DNA of 64,000 bases from Aquimarina sp. BL5 (GTDB lineage Bacteria; Bacteroidota; Bacteroidia; Flavobacteriales; Flavobacteriaceae), in NCBI RefSeq assembly GCF_003443675.1, contig NZ_CP031963.1, positions 1,573,501 through 1,637,500 on the forward strand, given 5' to 3'. A model generated the notes under the pieces. It worked only from the letters and a program-made list of their open reading frames with translations, did no database searches and had not been told where the DNA came from. The position numbers and the translations under genes were made by a program. Each line of letters opens with the position of its first letter. Positions within the stretch are counted from its first letter, which is position 1. Shown here in pieces: positions 56,242-64,000 of the stretch.

Positions 56242-58338
56242 TTGAAAAATATGAAACCTAATCTTCTTTTTACTTTTATTATCGTTTCTTTTTTAACTTA
56301 CTCTTGTACTTCCCAAGAAAAAACAAAAACTCAAATTGCCTGGGATACCTGGGGTGTTCCCCATATTACAGCCGACACTGTAGAAGAATTGTTCTATGCC
56401 CAAGGATGGGCTCAAATGCATAATCACGCAAATCTTATTTTAAAACTTTATGGAGGCGCTAGAGGAAAAGGAGCAGAATACTGGGGTCAAGAGCAATTTG
56501 GTAATGATAGACTAGTGCACACTTTAGGTTTTGATCAATTAGCAGATGATTGGGAAAAAAATCAAGACCCCGAACTAAAAATCATATACACATCTTTTAT
56601 AAACGGAATGAATGCGTATGCAACATTACATCCTGAGGCGATTGATGAAAAGAATAAAGTGGTTTTACCTTTAACCACAAAAGACGTGAATATGCACAGT
56701 ATGTATGTCATTTTTACACGTTTCATTGCAGGAAACGATTTAGGCCACATTCAACAATGGCCTGATATGGGTTCTAACGCTTATGCTATAGCTCCTAGTC
56801 GTTCCGCTTCTGGGAATGCAATGTTGGTTCAAAATCCTCATTTGCCCTGGTGGCAAGAATTTTTGTTTTTTGAGTCTCATTTAAATTTAAAAGGTAAAAA
56901 CATGTACGGTGCTACGCTGGTCGGTTTCCCCGGAATCGCCATTGGTTTTAATAAAAATCTTGGCTGGACTCATACGAATAACACCATAGATAATGCTGAC
57001 ACCTATGAATTAAACCTCAAAGGCAAAGGCTATCTATTGGATGGTAAACAGAAAGCGTTTGAAACTTCATCAAAAACAATTAAGATAAAACTTAAAGATG
57101 GTAAAATGATTGATGAAGAAATTCCGATACTAAAAACGGTTCACGGTCCTGTAGTAAATAAAACTGAAAATAAAGTTTTAGCCTTACGTATGGTAGGTTT
57201 AGACAAACCTAATATGTTATTACAGTGGTGGCGAATGATCAATAGCAATACCTTTAATGAATTTGAATCTGCTCTAAAAATGGCACAAATTCCTTTTTGG
57301 AATGTGATGTACGCTGATAAAACAGGAGATATTTTTTATCTATTCAATGGTTTAGTCCCCAAACGAACAGAAAATGCCTGGGCGTACTGGGATCGTATAA
57401 TTCCTGGTGGTAAATCTGCTGATATCTGGAGCGAAGTTCATCAGTATGCTGATTTACCAAAAGTCAAAAACCCTGTAAACGGTTGGCTACAAAATGCCAA
57501 TGACCCACCATGGACAAGTACCATTCCTATGTCTTTGAACCCAAATGATTTTCCTGGATACATGTCGCCACAAAGTATGAGCTTTAGACCGCAACGTTCT
57601 GCTAGAATGCTGATCGAAGACGAGTCCATAACTTTTGATGAATTAGTAGATTACAAATTGTCCACCCATTTAGAATTTGCAGACAGGATTTTAGATGATT
57701 TATTCATAGCGATTGATGCTTCTGATTCCGAATTGGCTAAAAGAGCTAAAATCGTTTTACAAAATTGGGACAGAACCGCAGATGCAGATAGTAAGGGTAT
57801 GCTTTTATTTTATAGTTGGGCACAAAAATTTAATGTATGGAACGATACCAATTACAAAGAAAAATGGAATATAGACAAACCCAATACCACGCCAGATGGT
57901 ATTGCAGATCCTGACCGTGCGGTTCAATTATTAGAAAAAACTGTACGGGAATTAGAAACAAAGTTTGGAAGCCTGGATATTGCATGGGGAGAATATTATA
58001 GAATCAACTACAATGGTAAAAATTTACCAGCAAACGGCGCTGATGGATCTATGGGCATATTCCGTGTTGCATGGCCAGGTGGTCGTAATGATGACCATAT
58101 GTTTGTAGGTGGTGGTGATTCCTGGGTAGGTGTTATTGAGTTTGGTGATACCGTAAAAGCAAAAGTGTTATTATCTTATGGTAACGCAACCCAGAAAGAT
58201 TCTCCACATTACGGAGATCAGTTAGAGTTATTTTCTAAAAAAGAACTGCGTGATGCCTGGTTTACAAAAGCAGAAGTAAAATCAAATACGAAACGAATTG
58301 AGGTGATGACTGACAATGGATTTCGAGAAAAAAAGTAA
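56242..58338 (+). CDS. Penicillin/acyl-homoserine-lactone acylase family lipoprotein
   Basis: This 698-residue lipoprotein has lipobox LTYSC. It belongs to the Ntn-hydrolase penicillin acylase family, made as a precursor that cuts itself before Ser178 (DMGSNAYAIAPSRSASGN). The alpha part (about 30-170) has DTWGVPHITAD and AQGWAQMHNHANLI, and the beta part has WTHTNNTIDNADTYEL and the C-terminal GGNDD-like segment GGRNDDHMFVGGG. Homologues hydrolyse N-acyl groups, including quorum-sensing lactones. The true substrate here is unknown. Confidence 0.93.
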   Translation: MKNMKPNLLFTFIIVSFLTYSCTSQEKTKTQIAWDTWGVPHITADTVEELFYAQGWAQMHNHANLILKLYGGARGKGAEYWGQEQFGNDRLVHTLGFDQLADDWEKNQDPELKIIYTSFINGMNAYATLHPEAIDEKNKVVLPLTTKDVNMHSMYVIFTRFIAGNDLGHIQQWPDMGSNAYAIAPSRSASGNAMLVQNPHLPWWQEFLFFESHLNLKGKNMYGATLVGFPGIAIGFNKNLGWTHTNNTIDNADTYELNLKGKGYLLDGKQKAFETSSKTIKIKLKDGKMIDEEIPILKTVHGPVVNKTENKVLALRMVGLDKPNMLLQWWRMINSNTFNEFESALKMAQIPFWNVMYADKTGDIFYLFNGLVPKRTENAWAYWDRIIPGGKSADIWSEVHQYADLPKVKNPVNGWLQNANDPPWTSTIPMSLNPNDFPGYMSPQSMSFRPQRSARMLIEDESITFDELVDYKLSTHLEFADRILDDLFIAIDASDSELAKRAKIVLQNWDRTADADSKGMLLFYSWAQKFNVWNDTNYKEKWNIDKPNTTPDGIADPDRAVQLLEKTVRELETKFGSLDIAWGEYYRINYNGKNLPANGADGSMGIFRVAWPGGRNDDHMFVGGGDSWVGVIEFGDTVKAKVLLSYGNATQKDSPHYGDQLELFSKKELRDAWFTKAEVKSNTKRIEVMTDNGFREKK

Positions 58339-58405
58339 TAAAAGCAACTAATAGCTATACATTTTAAAAACAGCACATTACCTTTCTTAAAAAAACATAG
58401 AAATT

Positions 58406-59275
58406 ATGAGTAAAGAACTTTATGACTGGAAATCAAATGGAAAGTATCATCAATTTGAAAATTATAAAATATTTTATCGACACACGTTAGATTTGAACAA
58501 AAAGTTAATTGTCTTCTTGCACGGATTTCCTACATCATCCTATGATTATAAATTCTTATGGGATAATTTAGAAGAAAAATTCTCCTTATTTACTTTTGAT
58601 TTTCTTGGATTAGGTTTTTCGGATAAACCCAATCGAAAATCTTCTATTTTCAAACAAGTTGAAATATTAAAAGAATTATTAAAGCATTATAATTTAGATA
58701 ATATAAACATTGTTGCACATAATTATGGAACTATTGTGGCTCAGGAATTATTGGCTCAAGAAAATGAGAACAGGTTGGATTTTAAAATTAGTAAATTGGT
58801 TTTACTCAATGGCTCTATTTTTCCTGAGTTATATCAACCTACATTTTCGCAAAAGGTATTAATTTCTCCTTTAGGTGGATTATTCAATCGGTTATTAGGG
58901 AAGAATAAAGAATATTTTACAAAAAAAATGATCGCATTATTTGGAAAGGACACACTACCTTCTCAACAACAAATAGATGAATTCTGGATATTAAATTGCT
59001 ATAATAATGGCAATACTAAAGTCTATAAATTTCTTAATTATATCAACGAAAGGAAAGTATATGGTCAACGATGGGTCAATGCAATCGAACAAACATGCGT
59101 AGAGACAAAAATGATAAATGGTATTGATGACCCTGTTTCAGGCTTGCAAATAATTAATGCGTATCTAAAAAGAATTTCTCCCAAATCTGGAATTAAACTC
59201 GCTAACATAGGACATTATCCACAATTAGAAAACCCTGAAAAAGTTTATCAGGAAATTTATTCGTTTGTGAGTTAA
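58406..59275 (+). CDS. MEST-like alpha/beta hydrolase with Asn at the nucleophile position
   Basis: This 289-residue cytosolic protein matches bacterial MEST-like alpha/beta hydrolases: HGFPTSSYDYKFLWDNL, FDFLGLGFSDKP, and the late NIGHYPQLENPE with the catalytic His. The nucleophile elbow reads VAHNYGTIVAQELL, with Asn106 where MEST/haloalkane dehalogenase relatives have Asp (HDYG). The codon is AAT. Without Asp the classic hydrolysis is unlikely, though deamidation or a different chemistry is possible. It follows the acylase by about 70 bases. Confidence 0.85.
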   Translation: MSKELYDWKSNGKYHQFENYKIFYRHTLDLNKKLIVFLHGFPTSSYDYKFLWDNLEEKFSLFTFDFLGLGFSDKPNRKSSIFKQVEILKELLKHYNLDNINIVAHNYGTIVAQELLAQENENRLDFKISKLVLLNGSIFPELYQPTFSQKVLISPLGGLFNRLLGKNKEYFTKKMIALFGKDTLPSQQQIDEFWILNCYNNGNTKVYKFLNYINERKVYGQRWVNAIEQTCVETKMINGIDDPVSGLQIINAYLKRISPKSGIKLANIGHYPQLENPEKVYQEIYSFVS

Positions 59276-59636
59276 ATTACCTGCCGTTATAAAAGTGATA
59301 CCCAGATTAATTTTCTTTCTTGACACAAGTACAAAACGTCCTCTTCTGGCGGACAGGTATCGAAGTAGGGATCTGGTTTCAAGATTATAATTTGTCATTC
59401 TACTGTAGAGCGAAATCTATCATCACCCCAAGAAATGTAATATGGATTCAAGTCAACATAGAAAAGAAAAAGCGATAAAACTCAATACGTATAGTACACT
59501 TCGACTAAAAAACATAAAACCCTGAAAAAAATAATAAATTTTCCCTACCACTTCTCCACTCTATTTTATCAGCAACCACTAGAGCTAGGTTCTTAACAAA
59601 GGGAATACTCCTATTATTTTTTTAATCAATCCTGTA
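59276..59636. other. Intergenic region with degenerate repeat fragments
   Basis: This stretch holds no gene. It contains CCTGCCG near 59280 and CGGACAGG near 59353 in reverse orientation, and TTGTCATTCTACTGTAGAGC near 59392, all like worn dispersed repeats of Flavobacteria. No promoter pair was recognised. Confidence 0.4.
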
Positions 59637-59814
59637 TTAACTTACAGAATAATTTCTTAGTTTAGAAGTCTTACCCCTTTTTTAATAAAATAAAACGTAA
59701 TCCAAACGATTGTGGTTTTCCGTAAAGAAGACACAGAATCCTATGGTAACTTTGTTTCTGATACATCAGAAATATAATTACGTTGGCAACTATATAAACA
59801 TGTTGACGGTAATT
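59637..59814 (+). ncRNA. Candidate structured leader element, copy B
   Basis: TTAACTTAC (59637) is followed by TTACCCC, AATAAAATAAAACGTAATCC, GTGGTTTT, TCCTATGGTA (59739-59748) and a hairpin TTTCTGA/TCAGAAA at 59755-59772. The order and the ten-base block match copy A at 56033. A second stem AATTAC (59776-59781) with GTAATT (59809-59814), plus CAAC/GTTG inside it, extends the fold. It ends about 30 bases before the defence-like gene at 59844. Confidence 0.5.
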
Positions 59815-59843
59815 AAAATAAACTACATAGAAAAACTAAGTCA

Positions 59844-60866
59844 ATGAATTACACCTTCAAGAACACTGAAATAAATAACAAGAAGGCTACTGACTTTGAA
59901 ACAAAATCTCTATTGTATTTAATAGGAAGACGAAAAGACAGCAAAGAAATAGAATATATTGCTTTTGACTGTTTCAATGATGTTAGTGGAATTAGTAAAA
60001 AATCAGATAAAATTTGGGATATTCAATCCAAAAATGAAAAAAACCTAAATCCAAAAAAGATTGGGAAATATTTTTTCACCCTTTTTGATAATTACATTTC
60101 ATCATTTGATTTTAAAGAATTTATTTTCTTTTGCCCAGTACTAAAGCCTGAATATAAAATTGACGAAAAACTAAACACCTATGGAATTGAAAACATAGCT
60201 GACAAAACTTTATTAAGGATAAAAAATGGTCTAAATGAAGAAATAAAAAGAGTCAAAGGAAAAACTATAGATTATAGTTCTGAGCAATTAGAGTTTTTGA
60301 AAAAAGTAATAATTGTTGAAGACACAGAACTTGATAATGAATATATTAAAACTGTTACAAAATTCAAGAAGAAAGAAATTAAAACAGATGCCTTTTACAA
60401 AAGTGTTTTTCAAGATTTAAGAGATATTCAATCATCAAAAAAGAATTCTTACATTGAAAACTCTATTATTACCAAAATAAAAGATGTTTTAAAATTCAAT
60501 AGACATTTACTTACAAAAGATGTCGAAACTTTAATAATAAGCAGAATAATAGGCTGTGAAGTATTTGAATACAAATCGATTCCTGTAAACTTTTATCCAC
60601 TAATTAATGGACTTGACATAGAAGATGTAAAAGACACTGTACAAGAGTGTAACTCAAATTTATCTAGAGCTTTTTTTAACAAAAATAGTAATCGAGAGTT
60701 TTGGAAAATATGTGAAATAATAATTGATTTTATGGAGTCAAACGGCACGACAAAGGTTAATGAGATATTTAAAATTTTATTTGACACTTATATATTTAGA
60801 ATATCCTATCTAAACCCGATAACTATTAAATATCTAATTGCTATAACAATCGAAGGAAAACAATGA
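59844..60866 (+). CDS. Putative defence protein with a nuclease-like N-terminus
   Basis: This 340-residue soluble protein has an N-terminal region (about 10-100) with alternating strands and helix: KATDFETKSLLYLIGRR, EYIAFDCFNDVSG and WDIQSKNEKNLN. The D...(D/I)QxK arrangement (FD...DIQSK) fits a PD-(D/E)xK nuclease of the DUF4297/Cap4 type with Gln in place of Glu. The C-terminal 240 residues are helical and unassigned. It overlaps the ATPase gene by four bases (ATGA). A two-gene nuclease/ATPase defence system similar to ABC-3C or Lamassu is inferred. Confidence 0.65.
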   Translation: MNYTFKNTEINNKKATDFETKSLLYLIGRRKDSKEIEYIAFDCFNDVSGISKKSDKIWDIQSKNEKNLNPKKIGKYFFTLFDNYISSFDFKEFIFFCPVLKPEYKIDEKLNTYGIENIADKTLLRIKNGLNEEIKRVKGKTIDYSSEQLEFLKKVIIVEDTELDNEYIKTVTKFKKKEIKTDAFYKSVFQDLRDIQSSKKNSYIENSIITKIKDVLKFNRHLLTKDVETLIISRIIGCEVFEYKSIPVNFYPLINGLDIEDVKDTVQECNSNLSRAFFNKNSNREFWKICEIIIDFMESNGTTKVNEIFKILFDTYIFRISYLNPITIKYLIAITIEGKQ

Positions 60867-62473
60867 TTATAAAAAAAACAGCTTTCGGAAATAATCGAGA
60901 AGCATTTATAGAAAGTAGATTTAAAAACGCAACTAATATTTTATTCAGCAATGATAATAATAGAGGGAAGACTTTAGTAATTCAAGGTCTCATGCACTCA
61001 ATTGGCTATGATTCCATTTTCCCAAGTGGATTTAATTATAAAAGTTATTTTTTCTACTCAAACATCATAATAAATGACAAAGATTACGAATTTCTTAGAA
61101 AAGGAAACTCTTTAATCTTATTAGAAAATGAGAACGTTAATGTTTTTAATAGTATAAGTGAGTTTAAATATTATTTCGATAAATATATCTATGAACTACC
61201 AAAAATTGAAAAAGAAGGAGAGTTAAAACCTGTAGATTTGACATTGTTCTATGAATTATTCTTTCTTGGACAAGATAAAAGAAATTCTTCCAACCTAATA
61301 GTTAAAGGTCGTAACAACAAACAGGACTTTAAGAATATGATTTTTGCAATGCAAAACGTTCTAGTTTCAAATACAAATAAATATGATATAGAAGAACTTA
61401 AAGAGCAAAAAAAGTCCTTGGATTTAAAAATTAAAACGGAAAAAAGAAAAATAACGGTACTAAAAAAGAATCCTGAAATAGCTACATTTATTAGTTCGGC
61501 TGCCAATAATATTGATTTTCAAAATACCTCTAAACAACTTAGTGAATTACATAAAAGCATTGCTGGCATACGAAAACAAAGAAATAGAGAAGAAAATAGA
61601 AAAATTAAACTTGAAAATTTAATTATTGAATTAAACTCTCTAAATAGAAGTTTGAATGAAGGTAAAGTTAAATGCTCTGACTGCGGCAGTACTAAAATTA
61701 TTTTCGCAAATCAAGAATTTGAATTTGAATTTGAAGTTAGTAATAGTTATGTCCGCAAAAACATATTAAAATCAATTCAAGAAAGCATTTCTATGAAAAA
61801 AGAAATTGTTGACGAATTTAATAGTGAAATCAATAAAGAACAAACTCAAATTCAAAAATTACTGGAGAGTTCAACACCTGATGCAAAAAATTATATTCTG
61901 TTTCAAGATGAAATCATTGACTCTAAAGATATCGATAAAATTGTTTTAGACCTTCAAAAGCAGCTTGAAGAAGTTCAAAGAAAAATAAACAATAACGAAA
62001 GTAAAATTGTTTCAAATAAAGATTTGCAAAAACTAGTAATAGAAAATATTATTTCTGAAATGCAACGTTATTACAGAATCATTGATAAAGAAGGTCTATT
62101 AGAATTTGAAGATTTATTTACAAAATCAGGCCAAACCTATTCTGGTAGTGAAGAACAAGAATATTACTTCTGTAAACTATTAGCATTAAACAAAATCTTA
62201 AAAACTCAATTCCCAATTATAATAGACTCTTTCAGAGAAGGCGAATTATCTTCTAATAAAGAGAACATTATGATTGAAGAGTATATAAAACTAGAAAACC
62301 AAGTTATATTAACTTCTACTCTAAAAGATGAGGAATATGACTCTGCTAAATATCTAAAACTAGAAAATGTAAATGTTATTGATTATTCGAATTTTGCAGA
62401 TAGTCAGATTCTACAGCCTAGTTATGTAGATTCTTTCTCGAAAATACTTGAAAAGTTTGGTGTGAAAGAATAA
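60863..62473 (+). CDS. Rad50/SMC-like ATPase with CxxC hinge
   Basis: This 536-residue protein resembles compact ABC/SMC ATPases. A Walker A-like loop NDNNRGKT (residues 30-37, Lys36) lies in the N-terminal part, and residues about 175-265 and 285-400 are coiled coil. Between them is a single zinc-hook-like pair C271-x-x-C274 (KCSDCGS). Then follow a signature-like YSGSEEQ (about 426-432) and Walker B-like FPIIIDSF (450-457). The N-terminal IGYDSIFPSGFNYK is characteristic of a defence-associated ATPase group. It is the second gene of an overlapping pair. Confidence 0.8.
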   Translation: MIIKKTAFGNNREAFIESRFKNATNILFSNDNNRGKTLVIQGLMHSIGYDSIFPSGFNYKSYFFYSNIIINDKDYEFLRKGNSLILLENENVNVFNSISEFKYYFDKYIYELPKIEKEGELKPVDLTLFYELFFLGQDKRNSSNLIVKGRNNKQDFKNMIFAMQNVLVSNTNKYDIEELKEQKKSLDLKIKTEKRKITVLKKNPEIATFISSAANNIDFQNTSKQLSELHKSIAGIRKQRNREENRKIKLENLIIELNSLNRSLNEGKVKCSDCGSTKIIFANQEFEFEFEVSNSYVRKNILKSIQESISMKKEIVDEFNSEINKEQTQIQKLLESSTPDAKNYILFQDEIIDSKDIDKIVLDLQKQLEEVQRKINNNESKIVSNKDLQKLVIENIISEMQRYYRIIDKEGLLEFEDLFTKSGQTYSGSEEQEYYFCKLLALNKILKTQFPIIIDSFREGELSSNKENIMIEEYIKLENQVILTSTLKDEEYDSAKYLKLENVNVIDYSNFADSQILQPSYVDSFSKILEKFGVKE

Positions 62474-62536
62474 CTACCACCAACAATGCATAAAAAAACA
62501 TAGGACGTTTGTCCTTAACCGAAGGGTCTCTGAACA

Positions 62537-62728
62537 TTAACAAAGTCCACTACCCTGCTCCACAAAGTCTCCTGACTTTGAGGAGATCTGTATACCTAAA
62601 ATTTCGCGAAGTCTTGAGACTTTGCGAAGCGGTTTTTTATTTTTATTAGAGATAGAAGGATTTTGATTGCATCCTATCAAAAAGGATATCATATATGTTA
62701 GTAGAAAATATCTTTTTTCTTTTTTCAT
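62537..62728 (-). CDS. Small lipoprotein whose C-terminus runs through a repeat hairpin
   Basis: This 63-residue frame starts at 62728, overlapping the TPR gene stop by four bases (ATGA). It has a lipoprotein signal (YMISFLIGC). From about residue 33 the codons (KPLRKVSRLREILGIQI) are those of the inverted repeat at 62563-62638. The original C-terminus was probably replaced by the repeat. It could be expressed by coupling, but may be non-functional. Confidence 0.45.
   Translation of the reverse strand: MKKEKRYFLLTYMISFLIGCNQNPSISNKNKKPLRKVSRLREILGIQISSKSGDFVEQGSGLC
62563..62638 (+). terminator. Double hairpin terminator after the ATPase gene
   Basis: A 7-bp stem CAAAGTC/GACTTTG lies at 62563-62580. 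A 12-bp stem TTCGCGAAGTCT/AGACTTTGCGAA (one G-U pair) lies at 62603-62628, followed by GCGG and a six-T run at 62633-62638. The second hairpin fits an intrinsic terminator for the plus strand and also matches REP-like sequences of Flavobacteria. On the minus strand it encodes the C-terminus of the small lipoprotein at 62537. Confidence 0.7.
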
Positions 62729-63738
62729 TTTGATCTCTCCAAAACTCTTTTAGGAATTTTAGAATCTTTCCCTTTAGCTTTCATTTGCTCTATATAAATC
62801 TGATAAGATTTTTTCGCCTTTTCTCTTTCTTCTAGCCCCCAATATGCATCGCCCAGGTTAATGTATGCTACTGTTCTGTTAGGGAATTTTTGAGTTATTT
62901 TTTCTAAAAGAAATACCGCTTCATTATAAGCTTTAGATTTTTCTAAATAGTAGGCTATGTCGTTATATTCTCTAATATTATTGTTTGATAGATCAAAACG
63001 AGTCAATAAAGATTTATATCTATTAACTCCTTTATACAAATTGGAATTATCTCCTTTAAATCTTTTTATGAAGTCTTCCAAACTATTTTCAAAACGATAC
63101 TCCACTTTACAAAGATGCTCTCTCTTGGATTCTTCTGGTAAATGTACTATTTGTTTTGCAATCTCTTCTGAGATTAAATTTTTAAAAATCAAATTTTGAT
63201 CGACTTCGCATAAATAAACCTTTGTATGATCATCTTTCCAATCCCCTATCTCATATATAGTTTTAGTAAAGATCCAATTTCCACCTTGGAAATTTATTAC
63301 ATAAGTAGCTTGATTATTTCCTCCATCCGGAAAATATGTATGCACTCTTATTCCGCCTTTATTATCTTTTGATGGTAAAACATCTGCTATTATTCTTCCT
63401 CCGTCTTCAGAGAAATTTATACTTTCTAAAACTAGTTCATAGTTATTTCCTGCTTTTTGAAAGAAATAAATTTGATTCCCTTTATACTTTTCGCTACTAA
63501 CCACTTTATCCTCAATTCCATCATTATTGATATCAATTTCTCGTATAAAATAGCTAGTATTATTTTCGAACTGTTCTATAGTTTTTGATTGAGCTTTTAT
63601 TGAATTTGAATCTTCTAAACTAACATTCTCTCCAACGATCTTTTTTGTCTCATTATTTTTACATCCAATGAAAAAGAAAAAACCACCAACAATATATAAC
63701 CAGTTAACCTTTATTTTTACACTTAGTATCATATTCAA
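62725..63738 (-). CDS. TPR lipoprotein
   Basis: This 337-residue lipoprotein has lipobox FFIGC. Residues about 65-150 have an integrin/EF-hand-like DINNDGIEDKVV motif. The C-terminal 90 residues hold two TPR-like units (YNEAVFLLEKITQKFPN, AYINLGDAYWGLEEREKAKK). It overlaps the upstream gene at 63704 by 35 bases if the start is 63738; Met at 63732 is an alternative. Its function is unknown. Confidence 0.75.
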   Translation of the reverse strand: MNMILSVKIKVNWLYIVGGFFFFIGCKNNETKKIVGENVSLEDSNSIKAQSKTIEQFENNTSYFIREIDINNDGIEDKVVSSEKYKGNQIYFFQKAGNNYELVLESINFSEDGGRIIADVLPSKDNKGGIRVHTYFPDGGNNQATYVINFQGGNWIFTKTIYEIGDWKDDHTKVYLCEVDQNLIFKNLISEEIAKQIVHLPEESKREHLCKVEYRFENSLEDFIKRFKGDNSNLYKGVNRYKSLLTRFDLSNNNIREYNDIAYYLEKSKAYNEAVFLLEKITQKFPNRTVAYINLGDAYWGLEEREKAKKSYQIYIEQMKAKGKDSKIPKRVLERSK

Positions 63739-64000
63739 AAACTTCTTTTAATTCTTCTAAATAATCCTGTCTTTCCGTTAGGCCATTTCCACCTCCATTA
63801 ACTAGCCAACTTATTACATCCACATAATCATCATCAGCTATCAAGTTCATATCTATCGTGCCATACGATTTTGTATCACCATCTTCATCTTCATAAGTAA
63901 TAGTAGTTTTTGAATAACTCGGACTATTTACAGTTACGTAACTGGGTGCACTTGCAGGTGGGGACCAAGTTGTACCAACACTTAAAACCTTTCCTTGCTT
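63704..64000 (-). CDS. C-terminal part of an unknown protein (cut by window edge)
   Basis: The minus-strand frame is open from the window edge to a TAA at 63704 and reads TTWSPPASAPSYVTVNSPSY, then YEDEDGDTKSYGTIDMN and ends TKCKNKG. The N-terminus lies outside the window. No family was recognised. It overlaps the TPR gene start by 35 bases, so the two are in one transcript. The C-terminus is acidic, then lysine-rich. Confidence 0.65.
   Translation of the reverse strand, partial: KQGKVLSVGTTWSPPASAPSYVTVNSPSYSKTTITYEDEDGDTKSYGTIDMNLIADDDYVDVISWLVNGGGNGLTERQDYLEELKEVFEYDTKCKNKG

Noticed and set aside
1..64000. CRISPR arrays, tRNA or rRNA genes, insertion sequences
   Set aside because: No evenly spaced repeats, no cloverleaf or rRNA-like sequence, and no transposase frame was recognised on reading both strands.

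Overview
The window looks like the chromosome of a marine Bacteroidetes bacterium of the family Flavobacteriaceae, possibly close to Aquimarina. This is inferred from the AT-rich composition, the weak Shine-Dalgarno context, promoter-like TAnnTTTG boxes, many lipoprotein signals, and Bacteroidetes-typical families (DUF4249 next to an STN-type TonB receptor, DUF2490, Lacal_2735, long BNR-repeat proteins, TolB-amidohydrolase fusions). No rRNA, tRNA, CRISPR array or intact insertion sequence was seen.

Layout. 1-4374 (minus): an outer-membrane uptake operon with a small secreted protein, a 922-residue TonB-dependent receptor and a DUF4249 lipoprotein cut by the window edge. 4859-8363: a propeller/NTF2-like protein, a decayed ATP-grasp fragment, an SH3-domain lipoprotein and a GNAT acetyltransferase. 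8552-15073: a type VI secretion accessory island with VgrG, an unknown protein, a PAAR-like protein whose fold is interrupted by a membrane hairpin, small membrane proteins and a lipoprotein that look like an effector/immunity zone, and a start-less second copy of one membrane gene. 15165-21056: secreted peptidases and hydrolases (M28, esterase, M1), an arginase-family enzyme, and small ankyrin, Lacal_2735 and CIA30 proteins. 21105-22745 (minus): an ABC-F ATPase.

22980-36803: a CBM9-like/serine hydrolase fusion, a stop-interrupted small gene, a second GNAT, unknown exported proteins, a YdeI-like protein, a propeller-amidohydrolase, a proline-iminopeptidase-like lipoprotein, DUF3291, a second amidohydrolase and a pirin. 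36931-41082: tandem hybrid sensor kinases, the first of which lacks the phospho-accepting histidine. 41091-44619: DUF1853 facing a VWA/MoxR-type ATPase pair. 44838-55868: more exported hydrolases (M28, class A beta-lactamase-like, MBL fold, BNR-repeat protein, S9 peptidase), DUF2490 and an isochorismatase-like protein, followed by a penicillin acylase (56242) and an alpha/beta hydrolase lacking the usual nucleophile (58406).

59844-62473: two overlapping genes, one with a candidate DUF4297/Cap4-like nuclease N-terminus and one for a Rad50/SMC-like ATPase with a CxxC hinge. They are the best candidate for an uncharacterised defence system. 62537-64000 (minus) holds an unknown protein, a TPR lipoprotein and a small lipoprotein whose C-terminus is encoded by a repeat hairpin. 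Two intergenic regions, upstream of 56242 and 59844, share a diverged element with a conserved ten-base block and a compensating hairpin, which suggests a structured RNA or leader family.
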